Origin: Solibacillus sp. FSL K6-1523
GTDB lineage: Bacteria; Bacillota; Bacilli; Bacillales_A; Planococcaceae
Reading direction: 5' to 3'
Assembly (NCBI RefSeq): GCF_038005225.1
Contig: NZ_JBBOSU010000001.1
Coordinates: 1,352,001 to 1,416,000 of the forward strand
Length of the DNA: 64,000 nt
The notes under the pieces were generated by a model. That model had not been told where the DNA came from. It worked only from the letters and a program-made list of their open reading frames with translations, and made no database searches. A program made the position numbers and the translations under genes. Shown piece by piece: positions 1 through 8,653 of the stretch (positions are counted from its first letter, which is position 1; each line of letters starts with the position of its first letter).

Positions 1-1
1 G

Positions 2-763
2 GTTATTATCTCAAGAGAAGCGGACTATGTAGAAGGTTCCTCCATATATGTGGAAGAAGGAAAAAGCTACTCCGTGGAATATTTATTGTACGGCTTAATG
101 ATGCAATCAGGGAATGATGCAGCAACGGCACTTGCGGAACATGTAGGTGGATCGGTAGAAGGTTTCGCCAAATTAATGAACGAAAAAGCAAACTATTATG
201 GCCTCACACAAACGTATTTTACAAATCCAACAGGTTTACACCACCCAGATCACTTATCCTCTGCAAAGGATACGGCAAAAATGTTGCAAATTGCGATGAA
301 AAATGAAACGTTCAAAAAAATTGCTTCTACGACACAATATAATGAGGGTGCACATTGGAGAAATAAACATCGCCTTTTGCATTTAAAAAATGGCGCAGTT
401 GCAGGGAAAACGGGTTTTACGAAGGTCGCTGGTCGTACGCTCGCAACGTATTATGAGCGGGGGGAAAAAAAGTTCGTTGTTGTGACATTGAACAGTTCGA
501 ATGATTGGAATGTTCATCAAGGGTTAGCGGATGAAATTGACCGAACGTATAAATTAGAAACAGTTGCAGATGATGGGAATTATAAAAAAAGTGGAGTGAC
601 CATTTTTTTAGAGGACCCAATCAAAATGCTCCTAAAAAAAGGTGAAAAGAAGCAAATTCGGCATATCGTCTATCTTTCACGGCACAGTCAGTCTAAGCGA
701 GCAGTGTGGCATGTGTTTTTGAATGATGAAATGGTTTTTGCAAAACTCGCCGAAAGAAAATGA
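2..763 (+). CDS. dacB: D-alanyl-D-alanine carboxypeptidase, 3' part (PBP5 family)
   Basis: The gene is cut by the window edge; the open frame runs from base 2 with no start visible. The product trims the terminal D-Ala from peptidoglycan stem peptides outside the membrane. Two of the three penicillin-binding motifs are seen: SGN (in MMQSGNDAATAL) and KTG (in AGKTGFTKVAGRT). The catalytic SxxK motif must lie upstream. A short C-terminal domain follows, ending in AKLAERK without an obvious long amphipathic membrane helix. The symbol dacB rests on synteny: in B. subtilis dacB precedes spmAB and rluB. A DacF-type enzyme is the alternative. spmA and spmB, which normally follow, are absent here. 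Confidence 0.85.
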   Translation, partial: VIISREADYVEGSSIYVEEGKSYSVEYLLYGLMMQSGNDAATALAEHVGGSVEGFAKLMNEKANYYGLTQTYFTNPTGLHHPDHLSSAKDTAKMLQIAMKNETFKKIASTTQYNEGAHWRNKHRLLHLKNGAVAGKTGFTKVAGRTLATYYERGEKKFVVVTLNSSNDWNVHQGLADEIDRTYKLETVADDGNYKKSGVTIFLEDPIKMLLKKGEKKQIRHIVYLSRHSQSKRAVWHVFLNDEMVFAKLAERK

Positions 764-794
764 GGCGGTCTTAATCTAAAGGCCGTCTTTTTTT
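763..794 (+). terminator. Rho-independent terminator of dacB
   Basis: Arms at 763-770 and 781-787 pair with two G-U wobbles and run into a tract of seven T. It separates the carboxypeptidase gene from rluB. Confidence 0.75.
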
Positions 795-970
795 GTGTGG
801 TTACTCCATTCTAGCGTTTCGATTAAATGAAAAGAAAAGTAATTTCTCTTTTCTAATGAAGCAAAATGTGACATAATTTTCAACAGTTAATATAGTTAAC
901 ACAGTTATGCTTTATCGAATGCAGTGAATGTATACGATCAAGGCAACTGATCAATCAATGAGGTGAACTT

Positions 971-1705
971 ATGGAAAGATTACAAAAAGTGATTGCCTAT
1001 GCAGGTGTCGCATCAAGACGAAAAGCAGAGCAATTAATTGTCGAAGGTAAAGTAAAAGTAAACGGAAAAGTCATTCGTGAATTAGGAACAAAAGTTTCAA
1101 GTTCAGATACAATTGAAGTAGAAGGCGTAAAGCTTGAAAAAGAAGATAAAGTGTATTTCTTACTGTACAAACCACGTGCTTATATTTCTGCTGTAACAGA
1201 CGATAAAGGGCGTAAAACAGTAACGGATATTTTCAAGAAGCATGTTCATCAACGAATTTTCCCAGTTGGCCGATTAGATTATGATACAACAGGTCTTCTT
1301 TTATTGACGAATGATGGTGAGTTTTCAAACTTAATGACACACCCAAAATTCAAAATAGATAAAACGTATATTGCGCGTGTAAAAGGGGTTCCGACGAAGC
1401 AAGGTTTAATGAAGTTACAAGGTGGTATTAAATTAGAGGACGGTAAAACGGCACCAGCAAAAGTAAGTATGACGAGTTTCGATGAGTCAGCTGGAAAAGC
1501 TATTTGTGAAATTACGATTCATGAAGGACGCAATCGCCAAGTGCGCCGCATGTTTGAAGCAATTGGTACACCGGTTGTAAAGCTAAAACGCGAACGCTTT
1601 GCCTTTTTAGATTTAGCTGGTTTAACTCCTGGAGAGTACCGAGAATTATCGAAGCATGAAGTAAAACAATTACGCGTTCTTGCTGAAACAGGCAAAATAG
1701 ATTAA
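971..1705 (+). CDS. rluB: 23S rRNA pseudouridine synthase RluB
   Basis: 244 residues. An N-terminal S4 RNA-binding domain (about residues 1-60, with ASRRKAEQLI) precedes an RsuA-type pseudouridine synthase domain. The catalytic Asp lies in GRLDYDTTG (about residue 103), and the family motif GRNRQVRRM is near residue 190. The enzyme isomerises a uridine of 23S rRNA in the peptidyl transferase region. The start ATG at 971 has AGGTGA just upstream. In B. subtilis the orthologue (ypuL) lies directly before resA, as here. Confidence 0.93.
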   Translation: MERLQKVIAYAGVASRRKAEQLIVEGKVKVNGKVIRELGTKVSSSDTIEVEGVKLEKEDKVYFLLYKPRAYISAVTDDKGRKTVTDIFKKHVHQRIFPVGRLDYDTTGLLLLTNDGEFSNLMTHPKFKIDKTYIARVKGVPTKQGLMKLQGGIKLEDGKTAPAKVSMTSFDESAGKAICEITIHEGRNRQVRRMFEAIGTPVVKLKRERFAFLDLAGLTPGEYRELSKHEVKQLRVLAETGKID

Positions 1706-1734
1706 CTCAAGTAAATATTAGATTAACAACAAGT

Positions 1735-1791
1735 AAATAGTGGTAACGTTCATAAATCATTCATATTTGATGAAACTCGTTACTACTATTT
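1735..1791 (+). terminator. Long hairpin between rluB and resA
   Basis: A 14-bp stem (1735-1748 with 1778-1791, one or no mismatch) closes a 29-base loop. There is no strong T tract after it, so it may be a weak terminator for rluB or a leader structure. It ends just before an extended -10 (TGCTATAAT, 1795-1803) that could start resA transcription. Confidence 0.5.
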
Positions 1792-1794
1792 ATT

Positions 1795-1803
1795 TGCTAT
1801 AAT
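1795..1803 (+). promoter_or_regulatory. Extended -10 element upstream of resA
   Basis: TGCTATAAT is a perfect TGnTATAAT extended -10 about 40 bases before the resA start. No good -35 hexamer is seen. This is a plausible housekeeping promoter for resABC. Confidence 0.55.
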
Positions 1804-1842
1804 AGGTGATAGTGGAAATGCTTCTAGAAGGAGGTTTTTTTG

Positions 1843-2376
1843 TTGGATAAGAAAAAAAGACGTTCTATCACCCGAGGGATTATTTTAGCTGTACTTGCAG
1901 TAGCGATTGGTTACACCGTTTATGCAGCATGGACAAAAGACAAAATTGAAATTGTAAATGTAGGTTCAAAAGCGCCTGATTTTGAGGTAATCGATTTAAA
2001 TGGTGAAAGACATCGATTAGAGGATTATAAAGGGGAAGGCGTACTATTAAATTTTTGGGGAACTTGGTGTGCACCATGTGAGCGTGAATTCCCTGCTATG
2101 ACAAGGCAATATGAAACGTACAAAGATTTAGGGGTACAAATTATTGCGGTAAACTTTGCACAATCAGACTTTGAAGTACGAAAATATGTTGATAATATGG
2201 GGATGAATTTCCCAGTTGCTATTGATAAAACGAAAAGTGTTTTTACAGCCTATAATATTGATCCACTTCCAACCTCTATTTTTATTAAGCCAGACGGGAC
2301 AGTAGATCGCATTATCACGGGCGAAATGAGTGAATCTCAGATCGTATCATATTTAGAATCGATAAAGCCGGAATAG
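1843..2376 (+). CDS. resA: Thiol-disulfide oxidoreductase ResA (cytochrome c maturation)
   Basis: 177 residues from the second of two adjacent TTG codons (1840 and 1843). TTG 1843 sits 8 bases after GAAGGAGG and gives MDKKKRR, close to the known ResA start. A single N-terminal membrane helix (about 11-30) anchors a thioredoxin fold outside the membrane. The redox pair is C76/C79 in GTWCAPCERE, followed by a cis-Pro segment (PLPTS). ResA reduces the haem-binding cysteines of apocytochrome c so that ResBC can attach haem. The target QcrC is also in this window. Confidence 0.93.
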   Translation: MDKKKRRSITRGIILAVLAVAIGYTVYAAWTKDKIEIVNVGSKAPDFEVIDLNGERHRLEDYKGEGVLLNFWGTWCAPCEREFPAMTRQYETYKDLGVQIIAVNFAQSDFEVRKYVDNMGMNFPVAIDKTKSVFTAYNIDPLPTSIFIKPDGTVDRIITGEMSESQIVSYLESIKPE

Positions 2377-2389
2377 GAGTTTTTACGTG

Positions 2390-4066
2390 ATGAATAAATT
2401 ACTATGTGAATGCGGCCATGAAAATCCAGAAGGCACAAAGCTCTGTCAAAAATGTGGACGTCCTTTATCAGCAGAGGAAAAAGACAATAAAATAGCAGAC
2501 ATGCGCTATGAAGGAACAGCCATTCGTTCGAAAACGTATAATAAGTCGATTATTGATAAAGTTTGGAATTTTTTCTCGAGTGTAAAAGTCGGGATTACAC
2601 TAATTATTATTAATTTAGTTGTAGCATCCATCGGTACTATTTTACCGCAGGAGTTTTATGTAAGCGTTGCAACAGATGCAGAAAAAGAAGCTTATTATTC
2701 AGATGTGTATGGATGGTTCGGTGAGGTTTACTATGCACTAGGATTATCGGATGTTTATTCGTCCATTTGGTTCCAAATACTTGTATTGATGTTAGGTGTT
2801 TCGATTATTATAGCAAGTATAGACCGTGGTTTTCCATTACATAAGTCGTTAAAAAATCAACGTGTAAAGCGCCATGCAAGCTTTATGAAGCGCCAACGCG
2901 TCATTGCAGAAGGGCAGCCTGCTGAAAAGGGTGATGAAACACTAGCATTAGTAGAACAGAAATTAAAAGAACTCAACTACAATGTGCGCCGTGAAGATCA
3001 ATCAATATTAGCGGAACGTGGTCGTTTCTCTCGTTATGGTCCGTATGTGAACCATGTCGGCTTAATTGTATTTATTATGGGGGTTATGCTCCACTTAATA
3101 CCAGGCTTTTATGTGGATGATTCAATGTGGTTACGTGAAGGCGAAACACGCGCGATTCCAGGGATGGAAGGTTATTTCTTAAAGAACGATAAATTTATAT
3201 TAGAAACACATGATAATGTTCCACAAGGCGAACAGTTGAAGCAAGGTGTCAATGTTGTCGCAAAAAACTTCCAAACGAATGCGACGCTGTATAAGCAAAA
3301 GGAAGATGCGGTTGCTGGGCAAGCAGATGATTTGGAAAAAATTAAAGATTACGAAATTCGAGTTAATCATCCTTTAAAATATGAAGGGTATGCATTCTAT
3401 CAAATGGATTACCGATTAAATGAATTAAAGAGTATGATATTTGATTTAACGCATAAAGAAACGGAACAATCACTTGGGCAATTAACGGTTGATTTAACAA
3501 ATCCGGAAGAAGAATATGAGTTAAATGACGGTGCAAAAGTGAAATTACTCGCTTATTATCCTGATTTTGCAGGATTTAAAGATGGCGTGCCGCAAACAGC
3601 GACAGCATCACCAAATAATCCGGCTTTCATTTTCAAAATGTTTACACCTGAAAAGCCTGATGGGGAAACGAGTTTTGTTGCTATTCAACAAACGTTAGAA
3701 CCGAATGGCGAAAATATTTATAAAATGAAATTTGCCAATGTAGAAACGAGAAACATGACTGGTTTAACAATACGTTATGACCGCACGTTGCCAGTTTTAT
3801 TCATTGGTGGCATTATCTTTATGATTGGTGTTGTCATGGGTTCTTATTGGAATCACCGCCGTATATGGATTGAACAGTCGGCAGATGGCACGGTTCACTT
3901 AGCAGCGCATACGAATAAAAACTGGTTCAGTATGAAGAAAGATTTAGACAAACTTACGGATGCTGCCTATTTACCACGATACGTGGATCAACAAGAATCT
4001 AAACTAGATGAGCAACAAGAACTGGAAGACAAGCAAGAAACAGAGAAGGAAGGTAAAACTTTATGA
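2390..4066 (+). CDS. resB: Cytochrome c biogenesis protein ResB (Ccs1)
   Basis: 558 residues. With ResC it forms the System II haem ligase in the cytoplasmic membrane. The N-terminus carries a zinc-ribbon-like CECGHENPEG...LCQKCGR segment that B. subtilis ResB shares. Membrane helices lie near residues 60-85, 125-145, 210-235 and 465-490, with a large extracytoplasmic domain between the last two. ATG 2390 is preferred over GTG 2387 because it is 10 bases from AGGAG and gives MNKLLCECGH. The end overlaps resC by 4 bases, indicating translational coupling. Confidence 0.93.
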   Translation: MNKLLCECGHENPEGTKLCQKCGRPLSAEEKDNKIADMRYEGTAIRSKTYNKSIIDKVWNFFSSVKVGITLIIINLVVASIGTILPQEFYVSVATDAEKEAYYSDVYGWFGEVYYALGLSDVYSSIWFQILVLMLGVSIIIASIDRGFPLHKSLKNQRVKRHASFMKRQRVIAEGQPAEKGDETLALVEQKLKELNYNVRREDQSILAERGRFSRYGPYVNHVGLIVFIMGVMLHLIPGFYVDDSMWLREGETRAIPGMEGYFLKNDKFILETHDNVPQGEQLKQGVNVVAKNFQTNATLYKQKEDAVAGQADDLEKIKDYEIRVNHPLKYEGYAFYQMDYRLNELKSMIFDLTHKETEQSLGQLTVDLTNPEEEYELNDGAKVKLLAYYPDFAGFKDGVPQTATASPNNPAFIFKMFTPEKPDGETSFVAIQQTLEPNGENIYKMKFANVETRNMTGLTIRYDRTLPVLFIGGIIFMIGVVMGSYWNHRRIWIEQSADGTVHLAAHTNKNWFSMKKDLDKLTDAAYLPRYVDQQESKLDEQQELEDKQETEKEGKTL

Positions 4067-5247
4067 GTTTAATCGATATTAGTGGTAACTTACTATACGT
4101 TGCATTCTTCTGTTATTTAATTGGTACATTTCTTTTTAGTGGTGCTATTAAAGAAAAAAAAGATACTACTGCAAGTCGTGCAGAAAAGTTTGGTAAAGTT
4201 GCGATTATCATTACGATTATCGGCTTTATTTCACATGTAGCTTACTTTATTACACGTTGGATTCACACAGGACATGCACCAGTAAGTAATATGTTTGAGT
4301 TTACAACGGCTTTTGGTATGTTCATAGTCTTGTCATTTATTGTGATTTATTACATGTACAAAGTTGCGGCATTAGGAGTGGTAGCGTTACCGATTGCTTT
4401 ACTTATCATTGCCTATGCTGCGATGTTTCCGACAGAAGTTAGTCCACTTGTACCGTCATTACAAAGTCACTGGTTAACAATTCATGTTATTACCGCCGCA
4501 CTTGGTCAATCGATTTTAGCGATTAGTTCGGCTGCTGGTTTAGTATACTTAATGAAAAATGTAAATACAAAAGTACTTTCATTTGAAAGTATTATGTTTG
4601 AAATAGTTATGTATTTCGGTGTACTTGTACTTGGTTTCGTTGTCGCAACATTGACGTTTAGTGCGGTGAATTATGAAGCGAAATTCGAATACGTCGATAC
4701 ATTAGAGAATGTCAATCAAATGACGTATACGATGCCGGCTATTTTTGGGATGAATGAATATAAAGAACTGTCAGAGGACAAAATGACACCAATCATGGAA
4801 ATGCCTGCATTAATCGATGCACGCAAATTAACAACGGTTGTTTGGTCTATCCTATTCGGTTCTGTGCTTTATTTATTAATTAGGCTCTTACTCCGACGTT
4901 CGGTTTCGTCAATGCTTCAGCCATTGGTGAAGCGCGTCAATTCTGAATTAATGGATGAAATTGCGTATCGATCTGTATTAATCGGCTTCCCGGTATTCAC
5001 GTTAGGCGCTTTAATATTCGCGATGATTTGGGCGCAAGTCGCATGGAGTCGCTTCTGGGGCTGGGATCCAAAAGAAGTCTGGGCATTAATTACATGGTTA
5101 TACTATGCAGCATTTTTACATTTACGCCTATCAAAAGGTTGGGAAGGTAAAAAAACGGCATGGTTAACATTAGTCGGTTTCTTAATCATTATGTTTAACT
5201 TAATTGTCGTGAATCTAGTAATCGCTGGTTTACATTCATATGCGTAA
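4063..5247 (+). CDS. resC: Cytochrome c biogenesis protein ResC (CcsA)
   Basis: 394 residues, polytopic with about eight membrane helices. The haem-handling WWD-like segment WGWDPKEVWAL lies near residue 340, and flanking conserved histidines (HVITAALGQ, HLRLSKGW) fit CcsA-family haem ligands. It channels haem across the membrane and, with ResB, attaches it to CxxCH motifs. It overlaps resB by ATGA. A structured repeat separates it from resD. Confidence 0.93.
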   Translation: MSLIDISGNLLYVAFFCYLIGTFLFSGAIKEKKDTTASRAEKFGKVAIIITIIGFISHVAYFITRWIHTGHAPVSNMFEFTTAFGMFIVLSFIVIYYMYKVAALGVVALPIALLIIAYAAMFPTEVSPLVPSLQSHWLTIHVITAALGQSILAISSAAGLVYLMKNVNTKVLSFESIMFEIVMYFGVLVLGFVVATLTFSAVNYEAKFEYVDTLENVNQMTYTMPAIFGMNEYKELSEDKMTPIMEMPALIDARKLTTVVWSILFGSVLYLLIRLLLRRSVSSMLQPLVKRVNSELMDEIAYRSVLIGFPVFTLGALIFAMIWAQVAWSRFWGWDPKEVWALITWLYYAAFLHLRLSKGWEGKKTAWLTLVGFLIIMFNLIVVNLVIAGLHSYA

Positions 5248-5252
5248 ATGGT

Positions 5253-5383
5253 AACTTGCTTCAGCGGGTGTTCAAACCCGGCTGAAGCAAGTTATGCTCC
5301 CGGCGGATGTCACAGATTTTTAAAGGAGTTTTTCGAGAGGGTTCGAAAAAAATCTGGACGCAATTACGCCGAGGCGTAATTGA
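5253..5383 (+). repeat. Modular hairpin repeat, copy 1 (between resC and resD)
   Basis: Three stacked inverted repeats are seen. Stem I pairs AACTTGCTTCAGC (5253-5265) with GCTGAAGCAAGTT (5281-5293) around an inner GGGT/ACCC stem. Stem II pairs the TCACAGATTTTT region (5310-5321) with AAAAATCTGGA (about 5348-5358), enclosing TTTTTCGA/TCGAAAAA. Stem III is the palindrome CAATTACGCC (5361-5370) and GGCGTAATTG (5373-5382). Related copies lie at 41409, 53895 and, decayed, at about 24223. Function unknown; a mobile palindromic element or a structured RNA are both possible. Confidence 0.85.
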
Positions 5384-5500
5384 TCGAAATGACATGATAG
5401 AAGAGAAGTTCCTCCTAACTTGGTAGAACTTCTCTTTTCAATTGTGGTTCTAAAAGGTACAATAGAGAAGAGAAATAGAGATTTGAAAGGGGCAACACCA

Positions 5501-6217
5501 GTGTCTGAAAATATTTCTGTATTAATTGTAGATGACGAGGACCGCATTCGTCGCTTATTAAAAATGTATTTAGAGCGTGAAGGCTACTCTGTAGATGAAG
5601 CTGAAAATGGTGAACAAGCGATTGAAATGGCATTTGAAAAGGATTATCACTGTATTTTATTAGATATTATGATGCCTGAAAAAGATGGTTTAGAAGTTTG
5701 TGCAGAAATACGTGAAAAGAAAACAACACCAATTATTTTATTAACGGCAAAAGGTGAAGAAGCGAACCGTGTACAAGGCTTTGAATTAGGCGCGGATGAT
5801 TATATTGTGAAGCCATTTAGCCCACGTGAAGTTGTATTACGTGTGAAAGCGATTTTACGTCGCTCAGCAGTCTTTTCGCCAGTAGCGAACACCTCTACGT
5901 CAAAGGATTTAGTTGTGTTCCCACACTTAACAATTGACCATGATGCACACCGCGTAACAGCAGATGGAACTGAAGTAAATTTAACGCCGAAAGAATATGA
6001 ATTATTATATTTCTTAGCAAAATCGCCGGATAAAGTGTTTGACCGTGAGCAATTATTAAAAGAAGTATGGCATTATGATTTCTTCGGTGACCTACGTACG
6101 GTTGATACACATGTAAAGCGCTTACGTGAAAAATTAAACCGAGTTTCTGAAAATGCTGCCAAAATGATTGTAACAGTTTGGGGCGTCGGTTATAAATTTG
6201 AGATCGTTAATGAATAG
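5501..6217 (+). CDS. resD: Respiration response regulator ResD (OmpR family)
   Basis: 238 residues. The receiver domain (about 5-120) has acidic pocket D11/D12, phospho-acceptor D55 in LLDIMMP, and K105-type lysine in VKPFSP. A winged-helix DNA-binding domain follows (about 140-235, TVDTHVKRLREKL). In B. subtilis ResD activates genes for aerobic and anaerobic respiration, including resABC and ctaA. The GTG at 5501 is chosen because AAAGGGG lies 8 bases upstream and the protein then matches the known N-terminus; the frame is open further upstream to 5420. A TACAAT -10-like box at 5459 suggests its own promoter. Confidence 0.95.
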   Translation: MSENISVLIVDDEDRIRRLLKMYLEREGYSVDEAENGEQAIEMAFEKDYHCILLDIMMPEKDGLEVCAEIREKKTTPIILLTAKGEEANRVQGFELGADDYIVKPFSPREVVLRVKAILRRSAVFSPVANTSTSKDLVVFPHLTIDHDAHRVTADGTEVNLTPKEYELLYFLAKSPDKVFDREQLLKEVWHYDFFGDLRTVDTHVKRLREKLNRVSENAAKMIVTVWGVGYKFEIVNE

Positions 6218-7988
6218 AATATGGAATAGTATTGTCGGGAAGCTATGGGTAACCATTTTGCTTCTCGTTTCATTTGTCCTTTTTATATTCACGATTTTTA
6301 TGCTCGAGTTTCTAAGTAATTATCATAAAGAACAGTCGGAGGAGTCTTTACGTCAAACAGCTGCTGCGATTGCTAGTATCGTTGATGATGAAGATTTGGA
6401 TGATAGGAAGCTATCCGTTATTTCAGAGTTAATGACGAATACAACAAGTGTGTTAGTTGCCCAAAATCCAAATGATGTTATTTATGCCAAACAAGAAGGC
6501 GTCAACCAACAGCAAATCCAGCAAGAAATTATTTCTAGTAAAGCATTTAAGGAAGTTTATAAAATTACGGAGCCGATTGTAAAGGAATTGATCCTTCCTT
6601 CTAATACAGAAGAAGATAAAAAGAGTTCCTATATGGTTCTTGGATTTCCGTTAAAAGGAAATGGGGAGCTTCACGGGGCAATTTTTATTTATAAAAATCC
6701 CGATGCGGTAGATCAAGCGAGCAAAAATACGACGACCATTGTTTTTTTAGCAGCAGCCATTGCCTTTATATTAACGACAATATTTGCTTTTTTCCTGTCC
6801 TCTCGAATTACGTATCCATTAAGAAAAATGCGTGAACATGCATTTGAACTTTCTAAAGGACGTTTTGATTCAAAACTTGATACGAAACAAAATGATGAAA
6901 TTGGGCAGCTTGCAGTTGCTTTTAATCAAATGGGGCGACAATTAAAGCATCATTTAGAAGTAATCAATCAAGAAAAAGAACAATTATCGAGCATATTAAC
7001 TTCGATGACAGATGCGGTTATTACATTTAATCGGGATCAAACGATTTTAGTAAGCAATCCACCAGCGGAACGTTTATTACAAAAATGGTTCGTGACTATT
7101 GGATTAAATAGTGCACGCCCAATACCTGAAGAACTTTATCATATGTTGGATCACGTTTTAAACTTTGAAGACGAATTGGATGAAGAATTAGAGCTTGGAA
7201 AATCATATTACAGCATTACATTCAGCCCATTATATAGTGGAAATGCAATTCGCGGTGCAGTAGCAGTCATTCGTGATAAAACCGAGGAGACGAAATTAGA
7301 GAAGTTAAAATCAGATTTCATCGCCAATGTATCACATGAATTACGCACGCCAATTGCGATGCTACAAGGCTATTCGGAAGCGATCATTGATGGGGTTGTG
7401 ACATCTGAGGAAGAGCAACAAGAGATGATTCGTGTCATTTATGATGAATCACAAAGGATGGGACGTTTAGTGACAGATTTACTCGATTTAGCACGCATGG
7501 AATCAGGGCATATGACCTTGTACAAGGAAATGGTGCCATTAGTATCTGTTATTGAACGTATGACGCATAAATTTGGACAAGTAGCAAAAGAACATCAAGT
7601 CCGTTTACAGTTTGAATCAGAATTTACACCTGATAGTACAATTCGGATTGATGAAGACCGCATTGAACAAGTTTTAACAAACTTAATTGATAATGCGATT
7701 CGACATACTTCTGAAAATGGTTCTGTTACTGTGTCTATTTTAAGGGAGAAGACGTTCGCGAAGATTCAAGTGAGTGATACGGGGCAAGGCATACCTCAAG
7801 AGGATCTACCGTATGTATTTGAACGTTTCTACAAAGCAGATAAAGCGAGAACACGCTCAAAAGGTGGCACGGGTCTAGGGTTAGCCATTACACGTAATAT
7901 TATCGAGGCGCATAAAGGAAGTATTACAGTCGAGAGTGGCGAACAGCAAGGTACGACATTTACATTTTATTTACCACTACCTGAATGA
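6210..7988 (+). CDS. resE: Sensor histidine kinase ResE
   Basis: 592 residues. Two membrane helices (about 10-32 and 175-198) flank an extracytoplasmic sensor domain. HAMP, PAS-like and HisKA domains follow, with phospho-acceptor His in ANVSHELRTP (near residue 375), then a HATPase domain with N box (NLIDNAIRH), DTGQGIP and GTGLGLAI. It phosphorylates ResD. ATG 6210 overlaps the resD stop by 8 bases; an upstream TTG (6198) is in frame but has no binding site. The overlap indicates coupled translation with resD. Confidence 0.94.
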   Translation: MNRIWNSIVGKLWVTILLLVSFVLFIFTIFMLEFLSNYHKEQSEESLRQTAAAIASIVDDEDLDDRKLSVISELMTNTTSVLVAQNPNDVIYAKQEGVNQQQIQQEIISSKAFKEVYKITEPIVKELILPSNTEEDKKSSYMVLGFPLKGNGELHGAIFIYKNPDAVDQASKNTTTIVFLAAAIAFILTTIFAFFLSSRITYPLRKMREHAFELSKGRFDSKLDTKQNDEIGQLAVAFNQMGRQLKHHLEVINQEKEQLSSILTSMTDAVITFNRDQTILVSNPPAERLLQKWFVTIGLNSARPIPEELYHMLDHVLNFEDELDEELELGKSYYSITFSPLYSGNAIRGAVAVIRDKTEETKLEKLKSDFIANVSHELRTPIAMLQGYSEAIIDGVVTSEEEQQEMIRVIYDESQRMGRLVTDLLDLARMESGHMTLYKEMVPLVSVIERMTHKFGQVAKEHQVRLQFESEFTPDSTIRIDEDRIEQVLTNLIDNAIRHTSENGSVTVSILREKTFAKIQVSDTGQGIPQEDLPYVFERFYKADKARTRSKGGTGLGLAITRNIIEAHKGSITVESGEQQGTTFTFYLPLPE

Positions 7989-8014
7989 ATCGACGACAAG
8001 AATTAATCAAATGC

Positions 8015-8050
8015 AAAAGGTGTGGCTATTATTTTATAGCACACCTTTTT
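8015..8050 (+). terminator. Rho-independent terminator of resDE
   Basis: AAAAGGTGTGGCTAT (8015-8029) pairs with ATAGCACACCTTTT (8036-8049) with one bulge and ends in a T run. It closes the res cluster before sigX. Confidence 0.85.
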
Positions 8051-8070
8051 GACAATGGATTAACTTACCA

Positions 8071-8096
8071 TGCAACTTTTTGCGTTTAAAAACGAC
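8071..8096 (+). promoter_or_regulatory. ECF sigma (SigX-type) promoter of sigX
   Basis: TGCAAC (8071-8076), 16 bases, then CGAC (8093-8096). This matches the AAC / CGwC pattern of ECF sigma promoters, and of B. subtilis sigma-X autoregulation in particular. It lies about 27 bases before the sigX start, so sigX probably drives its own transcription. Confidence 0.75.
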
Positions 8097-8122
8097 AAAT
8101 TAGTAGAACGGAGGTGGAATGG

Positions 8123-8653
8123 GTGCAAGAGTCCATTTTCCATCGGTTATATGATACTTATCATCAAGATGTTTTTAACTTTTTAACATACTTAGTTAAA
8201 AATCGTACGATTGCGGAGGATCTTTCTCATGAAGTATACGTGCGAGTCCTCAAATCGTACGAACGTTTTGAAGGGAAAAGCAGTGAAAAGACTTGGCTAT
8301 TTTCAATCGCGAAAAATGTCGCCATTGATTATTTCCGTAAAAAACAAATTCGAGATCGTCATTCTTTTACAACCTTTGATTGGGAAAACGAGCAACTAGT
8401 TTCTCCTATGTCTACGCCAGAGCAATTTACGGAATTAAGCGACCAAATGCGCCAACTCCTAGAAGCGTTAGAGGCATGTACAGGAGATCAAAAAATGGTG
8501 ATCATTATGCGCTATATGCAGGAACTAACGATTCAGGAAACAGCGGAAGTATTAGGTTGGACTGAAGGGAAAGTAAAAACGACACAACATAGAGCATTAA
8601 AAAAGCTGCGGGAAATTTTACAAAAATTAGACGGAGAGGGGGCAAATGCATGA
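8123..8653 (+). CDS. sigX: ECF-type RNA polymerase sigma factor SigX
   Basis: 176 residues. Region 2 (LYDTYHQDVFNFL ... EKTWLFSIAKNVAIDYFRKK) and region 4 (MQELTIQETAEVLGWTEGKVKTTQHRALKKL) are both clear, and the protein resembles B. subtilis SigX closely. SigX controls cell-envelope charge and lipid genes there. GTG 8123 is chosen: GGAGGTGG ends about 6 bases before it. GTG 8114 overlaps that binding site and ATG 8119 is out of frame. It overlaps rsiX by ATGA, the usual sigma/anti-sigma coupling. Confidence 0.92.
   Translation: MQESIFHRLYDTYHQDVFNFLTYLVKNRTIAEDLSHEVYVRVLKSYERFEGKSSEKTWLFSIAKNVAIDYFRKKQIRDRHSFTTFDWENEQLVSPMSTPEQFTELSDQMRQLLEALEACTGDQKMVIIMRYMQELTIQETAEVLGWTEGKVKTTQHRALKKLREILQKLDGEGANA

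Noticed and set aside
5264-5383. Repeat copy 1 as an ordinary terminator of resC
   Set aside because: The stems are not followed by a T run, and the same set of stems recurs next to genes that already have terminators.
8119-8653. ATG 8119 as the start of sigX
   Set aside because: It is out of frame with the sigma factor; GTG 8123 is in frame with the right spacing.
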